Positions 50,143 to 58,905 of a DNA stretch of 64,000 nucleotides are shown here, piece by piece (the first letter of the stretch is position 1; each line of letters starts with the position of its first letter). The notes below the pieces were generated by a model. The model did no database searches, was not told where the DNA came from, and saw only the letters and a list, made by a program, of their open reading frames with translations. A program made the translations under genes and the position numbers. The DNA lies in assembly GCA_963767715.1 (NCBI GenBank), contig CAVYFA010000015.1, positions 62,001-126,000 on the forward strand, given 5' to 3'. The stretch comes from CAVSXS01 sp963767715. Its GTDB lineage: Bacteria; Chloroflexota; Ktedonobacteria; Ktedonobacterales; Ktedonobacteraceae.

Positions 50143-51144
50143 TTATTCATTCGTCCCTGCAAACAAACTCAACTGGTCCGGGCGCGTCGCCTGCTCCTGC
50201 TTTTCTCGCTGCAAGGTCGCGCTTTCCTCCACGAGCGGGCGCAGTTCTGCTGCGATATCCTCTGTGGGCCACGCCAGGGGCTGGCCGCCACGCTCGATCA
50301 GGGCACGATTGCCGGGCAGGGATGTGTCATCGGCAGGCTGGCGCACGTAGAGGGGGCGATGCTGCTTGAGCGCCCCGTTCGCGCCCTCCCAGGTGCCGCC
50401 CTGCACATCGGATTGAGCCACAATCACGATATGCGCCAGGCCCGTGACGACCTTGTTGCGCTCCATGGCGCGACTGACGACCCACTGCGCGTCTGGATGG
50501 AACTGGCTGATGAGCAGCACCTCGCCCGCCTCTATTTGCGGCATCAGCATACGCATCTGCGCTCCGCTCAGTTTACGCATGCCGTGCGGCAGCACGACTG
50601 TCGTGCATCCCTGGCTGCTGGTCGCGCCCTCGTAGGCGGCGCGATCGACACCGCGTGCGTTGCCACTGATGACGTTCGCGCCCTGTTCCGCGCAGTAGCG
50701 GGCGGCGGCGCGCGTAAATTCCAGGCTCTCTTCACTGGCGTTGCGCGAGCCGATGATGGCGATGGCCTTGCGCTCCAGGATGCCCAGATCACCGGCATAG
50801 AAGAGCAGCGGGGGCGTCTGTTCGCGTTTGAGCGAGGCCTTGAGCAGCCTGGGATAGTTCTCATCGAGGACGGTCAGCAGATGTACCTGGTTATGTGCCA
50901 GTTGTTCCGCCAGAAACGCCTGTCCAACAAGCTTCTCCTTGCTCGCTTCCAATTTCTTGACGGCTTCATCGCTGAAATGGCAGACTTCACTCCACTCGGC
51001 AGGTTCGGCGGCGAAGAACTCTTGCAGAGAGCGCTTGCGCTGCTGGCACCACTCCACGAGCAGGTTATTGACTACGCGAGTCGGCAGCCCGCTCTCGAAA
51101 ACGAGCAGCAGCCAGCACGCCTGCTCTTGTAAATCTCGTTCCAT
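50143..51144 (-). CDS. DprA/Smf-like DNA-processing protein
   Basis: 333 residues with the Rossmann-like DprA core: AIAIIGSRNASEESLEFTRA, YCAEQGANVISGNARGVDRA followed by AYEGATSSQGCTTVVLPHGM, then MERNKVVTGLAHIVIVAQSD and GGTWEGANGAL. DprA binds single-stranded DNA and loads RecA during transformation; Smf-like relatives also occur in defence loci. The G-L-A-x-G-I-D of true DprA is GNARGVD here, and there is no winged helix at the C-terminus, so it is a divergent member. It starts 20 bases after the stop of the RecQ-PRTase second exon, in one operon with it and with the XPB-like helicase (11 bases downstream). Confidence 0.9.
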   Translation of the reverse strand: MERDLQEQACWLLLVFESGLPTRVVNNLLVEWCQQRKRSLQEFFAAEPAEWSEVCHFSDEAVKKLEASKEKLVGQAFLAEQLAHNQVHLLTVLDENYPRLLKASLKREQTPPLLFYAGDLGILERKAIAIIGSRNASEESLEFTRAAARYCAEQGANVISGNARGVDRAAYEGATSSQGCTTVVLPHGMRKLSGAQMRMLMPQIEAGEVLLISQFHPDAQWVVSRAMERNKVVTGLAHIVIVAQSDVQGGTWEGANGALKQHRPLYVRQPADDTSLPGNRALIERGGQPLAWPTEDIAAELRPLVEESATLQREKQEQATRPDQLSLFAGTNE

Positions 51145-51164
51145 CGCTCTATCCTCTTTGTCCT

Positions 51165-54100
51165 TTATTGATCGTCGGAATGGGCCGTGCGCGTGATCGT
51201 GAATGGATACACCGCTTTCGCCCCCGCACGCATCAAGGTCAGTCCGACCTCGCGCAGCATATAGTAGGGTAGGGGGCCGGCGAGGTACCGTTGACCCCTA
51301 GACTTGCCTGGTTCTTTTCCAGGTAGTTTCACCGGACGGTCCTTTTCCGACCTCCCCCCTCCGAACCGTGCGTGCGCCTTTCAGCGCACACGGCTCTCCG
51401 GTACCGTAGTAGTGGCCCTCTTGCGGAGGGCTTTGACTTCCGCGAGACCGATGACAGCCCGTCGCAACGGACGCCCGAGATCGACGTCCGTGTGGCAGGT
51501 GCGGCAGAGGACGAGGGTCTTTCGTTTGAGGGCGATCATCCTCACCTCCCAGGGTTCCTTGCGTCGCCCTGTGCGCTTGTGGAGGTCGCTCATCTTTCGG
51601 ATGTGATGCACTTCCACATCTTCTGTGTCCCCACAGAGTTCACAGAAGCTGGCCAGTAATCTCTGCACGAGTTCTGAGCGGCCTCCGTGATGCACTTTGG
51701 GGGGTTGGTCCTCGACGCTTGCCTGAATATCCCATGCCAGCGACACCCCACCCCATTGGGCTACCAGCGGCTTTTTCTCTGGCCGGGGGATGACGACTTG
51801 CAGTCCCTTGTACTGCTTGCCGTCCACCACAAGCGTGGCCCCGTATCTCCCATAGATGGTCGGCACTGACACCTGAAATTTGTGCGCCAGCGTCTTGGTC
51901 AAGGAGATTTCCATGACCTGCTTTAGCCGGTTGAGCCGGTGCAGGTTGTAGGCCAGGCGATAGTAGTTGGCGAGCCCCCGGAATTCGAGTTGGTAGGTGG
52001 AGACGATCGTGAAATCGCTCTCCATCGTCAGTTCGGCCCGGTGGACCGCTTTGCCACCCCGCAGGTAGTTGTGGCATTTCGCCTCGATCACGTCGTGTGG
52101 TACCCGCAGCCCGATGCGCCCGTTGATACTTCTGCGATCTTTTCCCCGCCGGGTGCGAGTTCGCTTGGTATCGAGGTGCTGCACCGTCACTTCGTAGCCG
52201 AGAAACCGCGCGGCTTCGCTTTTCGCATGGGTGATCAGCGTTTTCTCCTCCGAGAGTTCCAATTTGAGTTGATCGCGTAGGTACTCCCGCAGTTCCCGTT
52301 TGATCTCTTCGGCCTCTGACCGTGGGCCAACAAAGCCCAGGAGGAAGTCGTCAGCGTACCGAACGTATTTGAGGCGCCGGTAATCGGGGTCCTGTGTGTC
52401 GATGGACGGCAGCTTCTGAGCCTGTTCTCTGAGCTTGGCCGCCATCTGCGCGTTTCCTCTGCGGCGGTACTGGTGCGAGCCCGTAATGAGCTTGTGATAC
52501 TCATTGTTGACCCGCTTCTTGACCCCTTTGGTATGCCGTGGGATGAGGACGGTTTCGACAAACTTGTCCAACTTGTCCAGCAGAATATTGGAGAGCAATG
52601 GGCTGAGGATGCCGCCTTGTGGGACCCCACTCAGCGTCTTGTTCCACGTCCAGTCCTCCATGTATCCCGCGTCCAGGAGTGCTCGCATCAGCCGGAGAAA
52701 TCTCCCGTCGTGAATACGCTCGCTCAGCGTCTCCAGGAGCAGTTCATGACTGAGCTTGTCAAAGCAACTGGCGATATCTCCCTCGATGAACCAGATGGTT
52801 CCGGCCCAGGTGTAGTAGATTTCCCGCAGCGCCGTTGCACAACTGCGCTCGGGGCGAAACCCGTGGGAGTGCTCGCTCAACTGGGGTTCGTAGTACGCTT
52901 CCAGGATGAGGCGTACCACTTCCTGTACCAGTTTGTCCGACCACACCGGCATGCCGAGCGGGCGCTTCTTCCCGTTTTTCTTCGGGATGTGTGTCCGCCG
53001 CGCTGGGAGCCAGTGATAGCGCTCGGAGCGTAACGCTTCGATGAGCGCATCGATCTTGTCCAGCGACATGCCATCCGGGGTCTCGTCGGTCACGCCGTGC
53101 GTCATTGCACCGGCGTTCCGATAAATCTTGCCGTAGGCCCTGAGGAAGAGGTCTCGGTTGAACAGCAGTTTGTAGACCCGTTCCAGAGGCAGCCGCTTGC
53201 TGCCTCGCTCGCGGATGAGTTCCAGAATAGTGTCGGCGCTACGCATCACACGTACCTTTCTCTCTGTGACTCACCGATACCTGTTCCCCTTCGCCCTGTC
53301 CCAGGCGTTGCCCCGGGTGTTTGGCTACTACGGGAACTCCGTCGCCTTGAGGGTCTCGCGGCTTGTAGGCGATCCCGCCTTTACGCTTGCCAGACGTGTA
53401 GCACGTGTAGGTGCCCCGTTCGCTTCCTTGCCCCGTTCATTTCCGGGTACTCACCGCAGAGAGCGTTTCGGCTGACTCAGGCTACATCAGCCTATTTCCT
53501 GCGCCGATTACGCCTGGCGCAGTGTTGCGGTGTCGCCGCTTCAGGTATGCTGCGGCGGGAGTACGTTCGCTCCGTTGGAAGCTGGGGTTCAGCCAATCCA
53601 GGTTTCACCCTGCGTGCAGGACTCGCGGCGCATCGCACTACATACCTTCGTGCTTAGCCGCTTTGCCAACATGCTGCTTTCCCCTTTGGGTTTCCCCGCC
53701 AGGTCGGTTGGCCGTCCTAGAAGGTCCCTTTGCTCTCTCCCTTCTGCTCCTGTGGAGCTATCTCGCAAGCGCCGAAGCGGCGCACGCCAAAATCGTAAAT
53801 ATCGTCGATCACCAGAAAGGCGCGGCCAGCGACCCGTTCGGGCACAGGCACACAGAACGCGCCTTCGACATTCTTCTTCTTCTGCACCCAGTTCGATAAA
53901 CTCTTCTGCTCGTTGGTCTCGCGCACTTTCTCAATGACCGGCGTATAGGCGATGCCGAGCTGCCCGGCAACCTGCCGGGCGAAGGTTTCCACTAGAGGAC
54001 CGCTTCTCGTTGGCGGCACGCTTACTATACCATCGATTGCTTCAATTGGATAGCGGGCGCGAAGGGTCTCGATCGCTCGCTGGACAAGGCTGCGAGGAAA

Positions 54101-55732
54101 CGGGCCAGCCTCCTCATACTTGCTGGCTCGCACCTGTTTGCCGGCGGGCGTACCGCCGTGATACGACAGCGACCAGCCCGCCTCGTGCTCCGGGCGTCGC
54201 TCGCCGCCGCGTTTTTCAATGCGCGGCAAATACTCCTCTTCCAGAAAATGCCCTGCTGCTTGATATATTCTTGTCGAATAGCGCATAACCGGAAAATTCG
54301 ACGAGCGGCAGTTAGCGCAGCCTCTACACGTATATCCTGGTTCATCGCCCAGGTGGGTCGTCAGGTATTCCATGTAGCACGATCTTAAGCGCGTGTAATC
54401 CTGCATGCTCTGCAACTCGCGTAGTTTTTGCTCGCGTATCGCATCATATGCGCCAAGTTCGATCCTGGCGAGATGAGGCGCAGCCGAGTACGTGTGCTCC
54501 TTCGCGTTCCGCTCGATGAGATGCTGCTCCTCGAGGTCGAAAAGGATATTCTGAACGGATTTTTGTGGATAGCCTGATAACTGCATAATCTCTTGCAGGC
54601 CCAACGGCGTAACCTGCAACAACGAGAGGACGAATTCATAACACTGCGCCGCGGGTTTGGCGGACTGAATGAAATACTCTTGCACCTGCATATCGGCGAG
54701 ATCAAAAAGCAAGAGACACCAGGAAACCTTGCCGTCGCGACCGGCCCGGCCAATTTCTTGATAATAATGGATAGGCGAGCCTGGCACCTGGAAATGAATG
54801 ACGAAGCGGATGTCCGGCTTATCGATGCCCATGCCGAGCGCGTTCGTTGCGCATACTACCTTGTAGCCGTTCGCCATGAACTGCTGCTCGATGGAGCGGC
54901 GAGTGTCCTCCTCTCTTCCCGCGTGATAGTATTCGGCTTGCACTCCCTGCTGCTGTAAAAATGCCGCGACCATCTCAGCATCATGCTTCGTAGCGGTGTA
55001 AATAATGCCCGTGCCCGGAAGTCGCGGGAGAAATTCCGCCAGGTATGCCAGCTTTTCACGGTTGCCGCGCAGTTCGACGACATTCAAATACAGGTTCGGC
55101 CGCTGCATTGTGCCGCGCAGGACCTGTGTCCCCACGCCGATCTGCGCCAGCACATCCGCTTCGACGCGTTTGTTGGCGGTGGCGGTGAGGGCCAGCACGG
55201 GGACGCTGCCCGGCAGCGCGGAGAGCAGCCGCACGATGCGCTGGTAGTGCGGGCGGAAATCATGTCCCCACGTAGAGATACAGTGGGCCTCGTCGATCAC
55301 GATCATGCTGATACGCATCTGCGTGACGCTGCGCTGCCAGTCGGTATTGTCCAGGCGTTCTGGCGCGATGAAGAGGATTTTAAGCTGTCCCTCAATGGCG
55401 CGTTCCAGCATCGCGCGATTCTCGTCCGGCGCGAACTCGGAACTGACGATGCCGGCCGGGATGCCATATTCGTTGTTGCAGCGCTGGCACTGGTCGCGCA
55501 TTAAAGCCTTCAACGGCGAAAAGACGAGCGTGAGATAAGGGTAGTAGAGGCTGGCCATCTGGTAGCACAGCGATTTGCCCCAGCCCGTACGCTGGATGAC
55601 GAGCAACCGCTTGCCCTGCACAAGCCGCTCGATGATGTCGCGCTGCCCGTGATGAAAACCGGTCGAAATGTGAAAGCGTTCCTTGAGGAGTTGTTCGGGT
55701 GAATTGCTCTGCCACGTGACCGCCGTTGTCAT
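51165..55732 (-). CDS. RecQ-type helicase fused to a ComFC-like phosphoribosyltransferase, split by a group II intron (exons 55732-53786 and 51263-51165)
   Basis: Exon 1 codes 649 residues and exon 2 codes 32, joining in frame to 681. RecQ motifs: VIQRTGWGKSLCYQMAS (Walker A, with W for the usual G), VIDEAHCISTWGHDFRPHY, LALTATANKRVEADV, CATNALGMGIDKPDIRFVIH and YYQEIGRAGRDGK. Next come a winged-helix region and CRGCANCRSSNF, a likely zinc site. From about residue 540 a PRTase domain follows (GIVSVPPTRSGPLVETFARQ, FLVIDDIYDFG). After splicing this reads IDDIYDFGYMLREVG, then VYPFTITRTAH. Unspliced, the frame ends after 22 intron-coded residues at 53717, without the end of the PRTase. Combined with DprA downstream it suggests DNA uptake, repair or defence. 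Confidence 0.93.
51361..51396 (-). ncRNA. Group II intron domain V
   Basis: The 36-base helix with GAAA-type loop (GAGCCGTG..GAAA..CACGGTTCGG) is the conserved catalytic hairpin. The maturase stop codon lies inside it, at 51381-51383. Confidence 0.9.
51381..53246 (-). CDS. ltrA: Group II intron reverse transcriptase/maturase
   Basis: About 621 residues from the ATG at 53246 (AAAGG upstream). Reverse-transcriptase blocks include IPKKNGKKRPLGMPVWSDKL, SHGFRPERSCATALREI, FIEGDIASCFDKLSHELL, GVPQGGILSPLLSNILLDKL and the catalytic YVRYADDFLLGF. A maturase X domain and a C-terminal HNH-type endonuclease (LCGDTEDVEVHHIRKMSDLH, then CRTCHTDVDLG) follow, so the element should be able to splice and home. 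All catalytic residues appear intact. Confidence 0.96.
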   Translation of the reverse strand: MRSADTILELIRERGSKRLPLERVYKLLFNRDLFLRAYGKIYRNAGAMTHGVTDETPDGMSLDKIDALIEALRSERYHWLPARRTHIPKKNGKKRPLGMPVWSDKLVQEVVRLILEAYYEPQLSEHSHGFRPERSCATALREIYYTWAGTIWFIEGDIASCFDKLSHELLLETLSERIHDGRFLRLMRALLDAGYMEDWTWNKTLSGVPQGGILSPLLSNILLDKLDKFVETVLIPRHTKGVKKRVNNEYHKLITGSHQYRRRGNAQMAAKLREQAQKLPSIDTQDPDYRRLKYVRYADDFLLGFVGPRSEAEEIKRELREYLRDQLKLELSEEKTLITHAKSEAARFLGYEVTVQHLDTKRTRTRRGKDRRSINGRIGLRVPHDVIEAKCHNYLRGGKAVHRAELTMESDFTIVSTYQLEFRGLANYYRLAYNLHRLNRLKQVMEISLTKTLAHKFQVSVPTIYGRYGATLVVDGKQYKGLQVVIPRPEKKPLVAQWGGVSLAWDIQASVEDQPPKVHHGGRSELVQRLLASFCELCGDTEDVEVHHIRKMSDLHKRTGRRKEPWEVRMIALKRKTLVLCRTCHTDVDLGRPLRRAVIGLAEVKALRKRATTTVPESRVR

Positions 55733-55844
55733 AAGATGTACCCCCTGTTCATCTTTGCGTAAAATATAGAGAAATGCATCTATGATGCTTGCTGTATTGT
55801 AGGGGGTAGATTAGGAGGGTGTCAATACAACTACGATAGCGTAT

Positions 55845-57173
55845 TTACTTCAACGCGGCAATCAGATCAGGGATGAGCTGGCTGGCTAACGGCGAACCCC
55901 ATCCTGTTACGGCGTCCCATCCCTTTGCGGCCTGAAAGCCTGCTACCTGCACGCTGCCTGTATGGACGGCATTACTGCCGCTTGTGATATCGCGGAAATC
56001 TCGTTGAGCATTGGGAGAAGCAGCGACCTTGTAGATACCCGGGTTAATAAAGCCGAGGGGGTGCCCGGCCATTTGATCGGCGATGGCGATGAGTGCGGCC
56101 CACAGCGGTGTACTGGCGCTTGTTCCCCCGACCTGCTCCCAAAGGCCATGTAGGTAGAATACCATGCCGGTCATCGGTTCCGAATCGGCGGCAACATCAG
56201 GAATGCCGCGATGCCCGGCAAGCTGAGTCTGCATTGGCTGCTGGATACTTTTCTGAAAATCCGGCTCGGAGAAGAACTTACTCACTCCGCCGCCACTGCC
56301 CGGCCACGCCGTCTCATTATAGCCATTGCCCGCCTTCCTGAGCACCGTTCCACCTACGGCAGTCACCCACGGCACATCGGCAGGAAAATTCACGATGGGA
56401 GTCGGGCTCAGCTTCGTTGCCGCAATATTCTCCCAGTCGGTCGCGCCGTTATCGCCCGAGCCCGAGAGCACGGTAAAGCCTTGTTGCGTTGTGATCTGCT
56501 GATAAAAAGCAGCGTACGATTTGACGAGTTGCTGCCCCGCGCTATCCGAGAGCGTCGGCTCAGACGCGACGTAGCTTTGCGAGAAAATATGGCCGAGGTG
56601 ATGATCGACAGCATACTGCTCCAACTTCATGAATTCGGGCAGTCCAATTGTCCCCTCGGTCTCATCCACCGGACTCGTCATCACCACGATGCCCGCGCCG
56701 GGGGCAATCGCGTGAATAATCTGCACATCCAGTTCCGTCTCTAATGCCCACCCTCTCATGTCCGGCATATTGGGGTTATAAGGCACGGTCCCCAGTGGCG
56801 AGTAGACTTGAATGTGGATGGGCGGCAGGCCAAATTGCTTATCGAAGACATCCATATCCTGCTGCAGCGTCGGGCTGCCATAGGAAACGATATCGATGAC
56901 CGTTACGCCCTTGCCGGTAAAGCCTCCCTCAGTCAGTGTCTCAACATCATACGCCACCCGCAGCGCATGCGGTGTAAAACAGTTCGGGTTTGCTGCTATC
57001 TCGACGGGACACGTATCGGCTGTGGAAGGCACTGATGTAACTACATTTTGAAGCGTTGGCGTGGGTTTTAACGTTGGCGTTGGCGTCGCGCTATTTCCGC
57101 CTCCAATAGGGCTACACGCGGCAAACAGGAATAACAATAGAAATAACAAGAGAAGAGTTGGCTTGAAACGCAT
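55845..57173 (-). CDS. S53 (sedolisin/kumamolisin-like) peptidase, secreted lipoprotein
   Basis: 442 residues. The signal peptide ends in the lipobox LFAAC (residue 20), followed by a Thr/Pro-rich spacer. Sedolisin hallmarks: the Glu and Asp in RGWALETELDVQIIHAI, the oxyanion Asp in VLSGSGDNGATDW, the catalytic serine in VGGTSASTPLWAALIA, and a calcium-type GWDAVTGWGSP at the end. The propeptide domain of most family members is absent or very short, so the enzyme may be active without maturation or may rely on another protein. Acid-active carboxyl-serine proteolysis is expected outside the cell. Confidence 0.93.
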   Translation of the reverse strand: MRFKPTLLLLFLLLFLFAACSPIGGGNSATPTPTLKPTPTLQNVVTSVPSTADTCPVEIAANPNCFTPHALRVAYDVETLTEGGFTGKGVTVIDIVSYGSPTLQQDMDVFDKQFGLPPIHIQVYSPLGTVPYNPNMPDMRGWALETELDVQIIHAIAPGAGIVVMTSPVDETEGTIGLPEFMKLEQYAVDHHLGHIFSQSYVASEPTLSDSAGQQLVKSYAAFYQQITTQQGFTVLSGSGDNGATDWENIAATKLSPTPIVNFPADVPWVTAVGGTVLRKAGNGYNETAWPGSGGGVSKFFSEPDFQKSIQQPMQTQLAGHRGIPDVAADSEPMTGMVFYLHGLWEQVGGTSASTPLWAALIAIADQMAGHPLGFINPGIYKVAASPNAQRDFRDITSGSNAVHTGSVQVAGFQAAKGWDAVTGWGSPLASQLIPDLIAALK

Positions 57174-57276
57174 TCATTTACTCCTACCTGTGCAGCTTAT
57201 ACTGGTGATATTCTATCGCATTTTATGCCATGTCGAAACCTGAAAAGGTGACAAGATTGGGGAATAACATTAGCTC

Positions 57277-57305
57277 TTGTCAGAGTGTAACATTTATGTT
57301 ACAAT
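57277..57305 (+). promoter_or_regulatory. Promoter and palindromic operator of the HigBA-like locus
   Basis: TTGTCA (57277-57282), 17 bases, TACAAT (57300-57305). Overlapping the spacer and -10 is a palindrome TGTAACAT-TT-ATGTTACA (57286-57303). The start codon at 57311 is only 5 bases after the -10 box, so the message would be nearly leaderless. Confidence 0.8.
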
Positions 57306-57310
57306 ACATC

Positions 57311-57454
57311 ATGAGATGGACAGTTGTATATTTTGAACAAGCTGATACTATACAGCCGGCGTCAGTTTACGACTTGCAGAAAGCCTCTGGCTACTGGGGC
57401 GAATATTTACGTACTCGCCGTATTAGTCCTATACAGGAGGGAAAAAATGAATAG
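57311..57454 (+). pseudogene. HigB-like toxin reduced by an internal deletion
   Basis: The 47-residue frame joins an N-terminal HigB/Gp49-like start (MRWTVVYFEQADTIQPASVY) to a C-terminal tail (DLQKASGYWGEYLRTRRISP). The central part of such toxins, normally 60-80 residues with the RNase residues, is absent, so it should be inactive. It overlaps the antitoxin start by 8 bases, the expected higB-higA order. Confidence 0.65.
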
Positions 57455-57797
57455 GTACGAACAACGCCGAAATAAGCGATTACAGAATCCCGAAATTTTG
57501 GCTGGCTACCTGGAAATGGCCGCTGAGATGGAGCTTATGCAAGCTCTTGATACCGCGCGCAAGCAACAGCACATGACCCAGGAGGAACTTGCCGCTCTTA
57601 CCGGGAAGAAACGAGAGGCGATCTCTCGTTTGTTTTCCTCAGATGAGGCTAATCCTACACTTGAGACGATTATAGAGTTTCTTTCGGCATTGAACCTGAC
57701 AGCCGATATCAAACTCCGTCCAACAAGAGAAGGTGAAGGGCCGATGAAGGTGGTATTGGAGTCTCCGGGCATATACCGGACTTCACGCGAGGAATAA
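57447..57797 (+). CDS. HigA-like XRE-family antitoxin
   Basis: The ATG at 57447 has AGGAGGG upstream. 116 residues: a helical N-terminus (NRYEQRRNKRLQNPEILAGY), an HTH_3 domain (QALDTARKQQHMTQEELAAL, TGKKREAISRLFSSDEANPT, LETIIEFLSALNLTADIKLR) and a short tail. It is the antitoxin/regulator of a type II pair whose toxin has lost its core. It probably still binds the palindrome at 57286. Confidence 0.88.
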   Translation: MNRYEQRRNKRLQNPEILAGYLEMAAEMELMQALDTARKQQHMTQEELAALTGKKREAISRLFSSDEANPTLETIIEFLSALNLTADIKLRPTREGEGPMKVVLESPGIYRTSREE

Positions 57798-57810
57798 GCG
57801 AAGAAGACAA

Positions 57811-58905
57811 CTATGAAAAAGACCGGCCAGGTGCCGGCAAGAAGGTTTTCAGCCGTTGATACAGGTCGCGATAGAGCGCTAAACCGGCGCGGTATCGTTC
57901 AGATGCGGCGGCCTGCGGGTAGTAGACTGGTCCCTGTGAGATGAAGCGCGCAATCTCGTGCCAGTCTGTGAACATACCTATGCCCATCGCGCCTACAAAG
58001 GCCGTTCCCAGCGCGGAGGCCGCCTCGCCCGCTACGACCTGCACCGGCCTGCCGGTGATGTCGGCGGCAATCTGCATCCAGAGCGAACTGCGACTCCCGC
58101 CGTCAGCCGCGTAGATGCGCCGGATAGGCCGTCCGGCCTGCTGCAGCAGCGCCAGGTGGTGGGCAAAGCCGTAACACACAGCCTCCAGCACGGCGCGATA
58201 GAGATGCGCTCGCGTGTGATGGAGCATTACCCCGGCGAAGACGCCGCGCGCCGCCAGTGACGCGCCGCCCGCCAGTTCGCGCGCGAACCATTTCACCAGC
58301 GACCCGCTGGTCGCCATGCAGCCGCTGATGATCGTCAGGCCCGGGATATCATGGTAGTCAAAGTAGAAATGCTCATCCGGCTCGGCCACATCGGAGCAGT
58401 AGAGGATGTCGCCCGCGCCTCCGAATTTCAGCAGGATATCGCCATGCTGCGTCAAACCGGCTGCCAGTGCCGCCGCAATATGATCGGCGCTTCCGGCCAC
58501 TACAGGCGTTCCGGCCCGCAAGCCGGTCTGCTGTACTACCTCCGCGGTGACGCTCCCGACTGTCTCCGTTGGCTGCCGGACCGGCGGCAATATGGCGGGG
58601 TTTATAGCTGCTCGTTCGAGGTAAGTATGGTGCCAGCGACGCTCTCGAATATCATACAGCCCGCTTTCGGCCGCCCAGTTCTCCTCAAGCGAAAACTGTC
58701 CCGTCAAACGATACACGATGAAATCATAGGAGCCGCACAGGTGCGCGGTACGCTCCACAATCGCCGCTTCGTGCTTGAGCAGCCAGCGCCAGCGCGGGTC
58801 GATATTCTGCTGGTTGGGGACACCGCCCGTGATGGCGAAAAATTCCGCGCCGTTCACACCGTCTTGCAGTTCCTGGACTTCTTTAATGGTGCGAGCGTCG
58901 TTGTT
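57811..58905 (-). pseudogene. FGGY-family carbohydrate kinase, 5' truncated
   Basis: The homologous part begins near 58905 (NDARTIKEVQELQDGVNGAE, then FFAITGGVPNQQNIDPRW) and runs to the normal C-terminus: GSADHIAAALAAGLTQHGDI, GGAGDILYCSD, YAADGGSRSSLWMQIAADIT and GEAASALGTAFVGAMGIGMF. The N-terminal ATPase motif (GIDxGTTxxK), about 100 residues, is missing. Bases 58906-58983 of the open frame are antisense to the permease. Xylulokinase-like or a related pentulose kinase, now without its phosphate-binding start and therefore probably inactive. Confidence 0.85.

Larger units (their letters stand above)
51264..53785 (-). mobile_element. Group II intron, 2522 bases, inserted in the RecQ-PRTase gene
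   Basis: The 5' boundary reads GTGCGCC (53785 leftwards) and the 3' end CCCTAC, fitting the GUGYG...AY rule. Domain V is at 51361-51396 (GAGCCGTGTGCGCTGAAAGG, then CGCACGCACGGTTCGG), with domain VI beyond it. A candidate EBS1, GCCAAA on the minus strand at 53320-53325, is complementary to the last six bases of exon 1 (TTTGGC, 53786-53791). Domain IV carries the maturase. Removal joins GGC to TAT and restores the frame. Confidence 0.95.

Noticed and set aside
53717..53785. 22-residue C-terminal end of the RecQ frame (VRRFGACEIAP...)
   Set aside because: It is coded by the 5' end of the group II intron, not by the gene.
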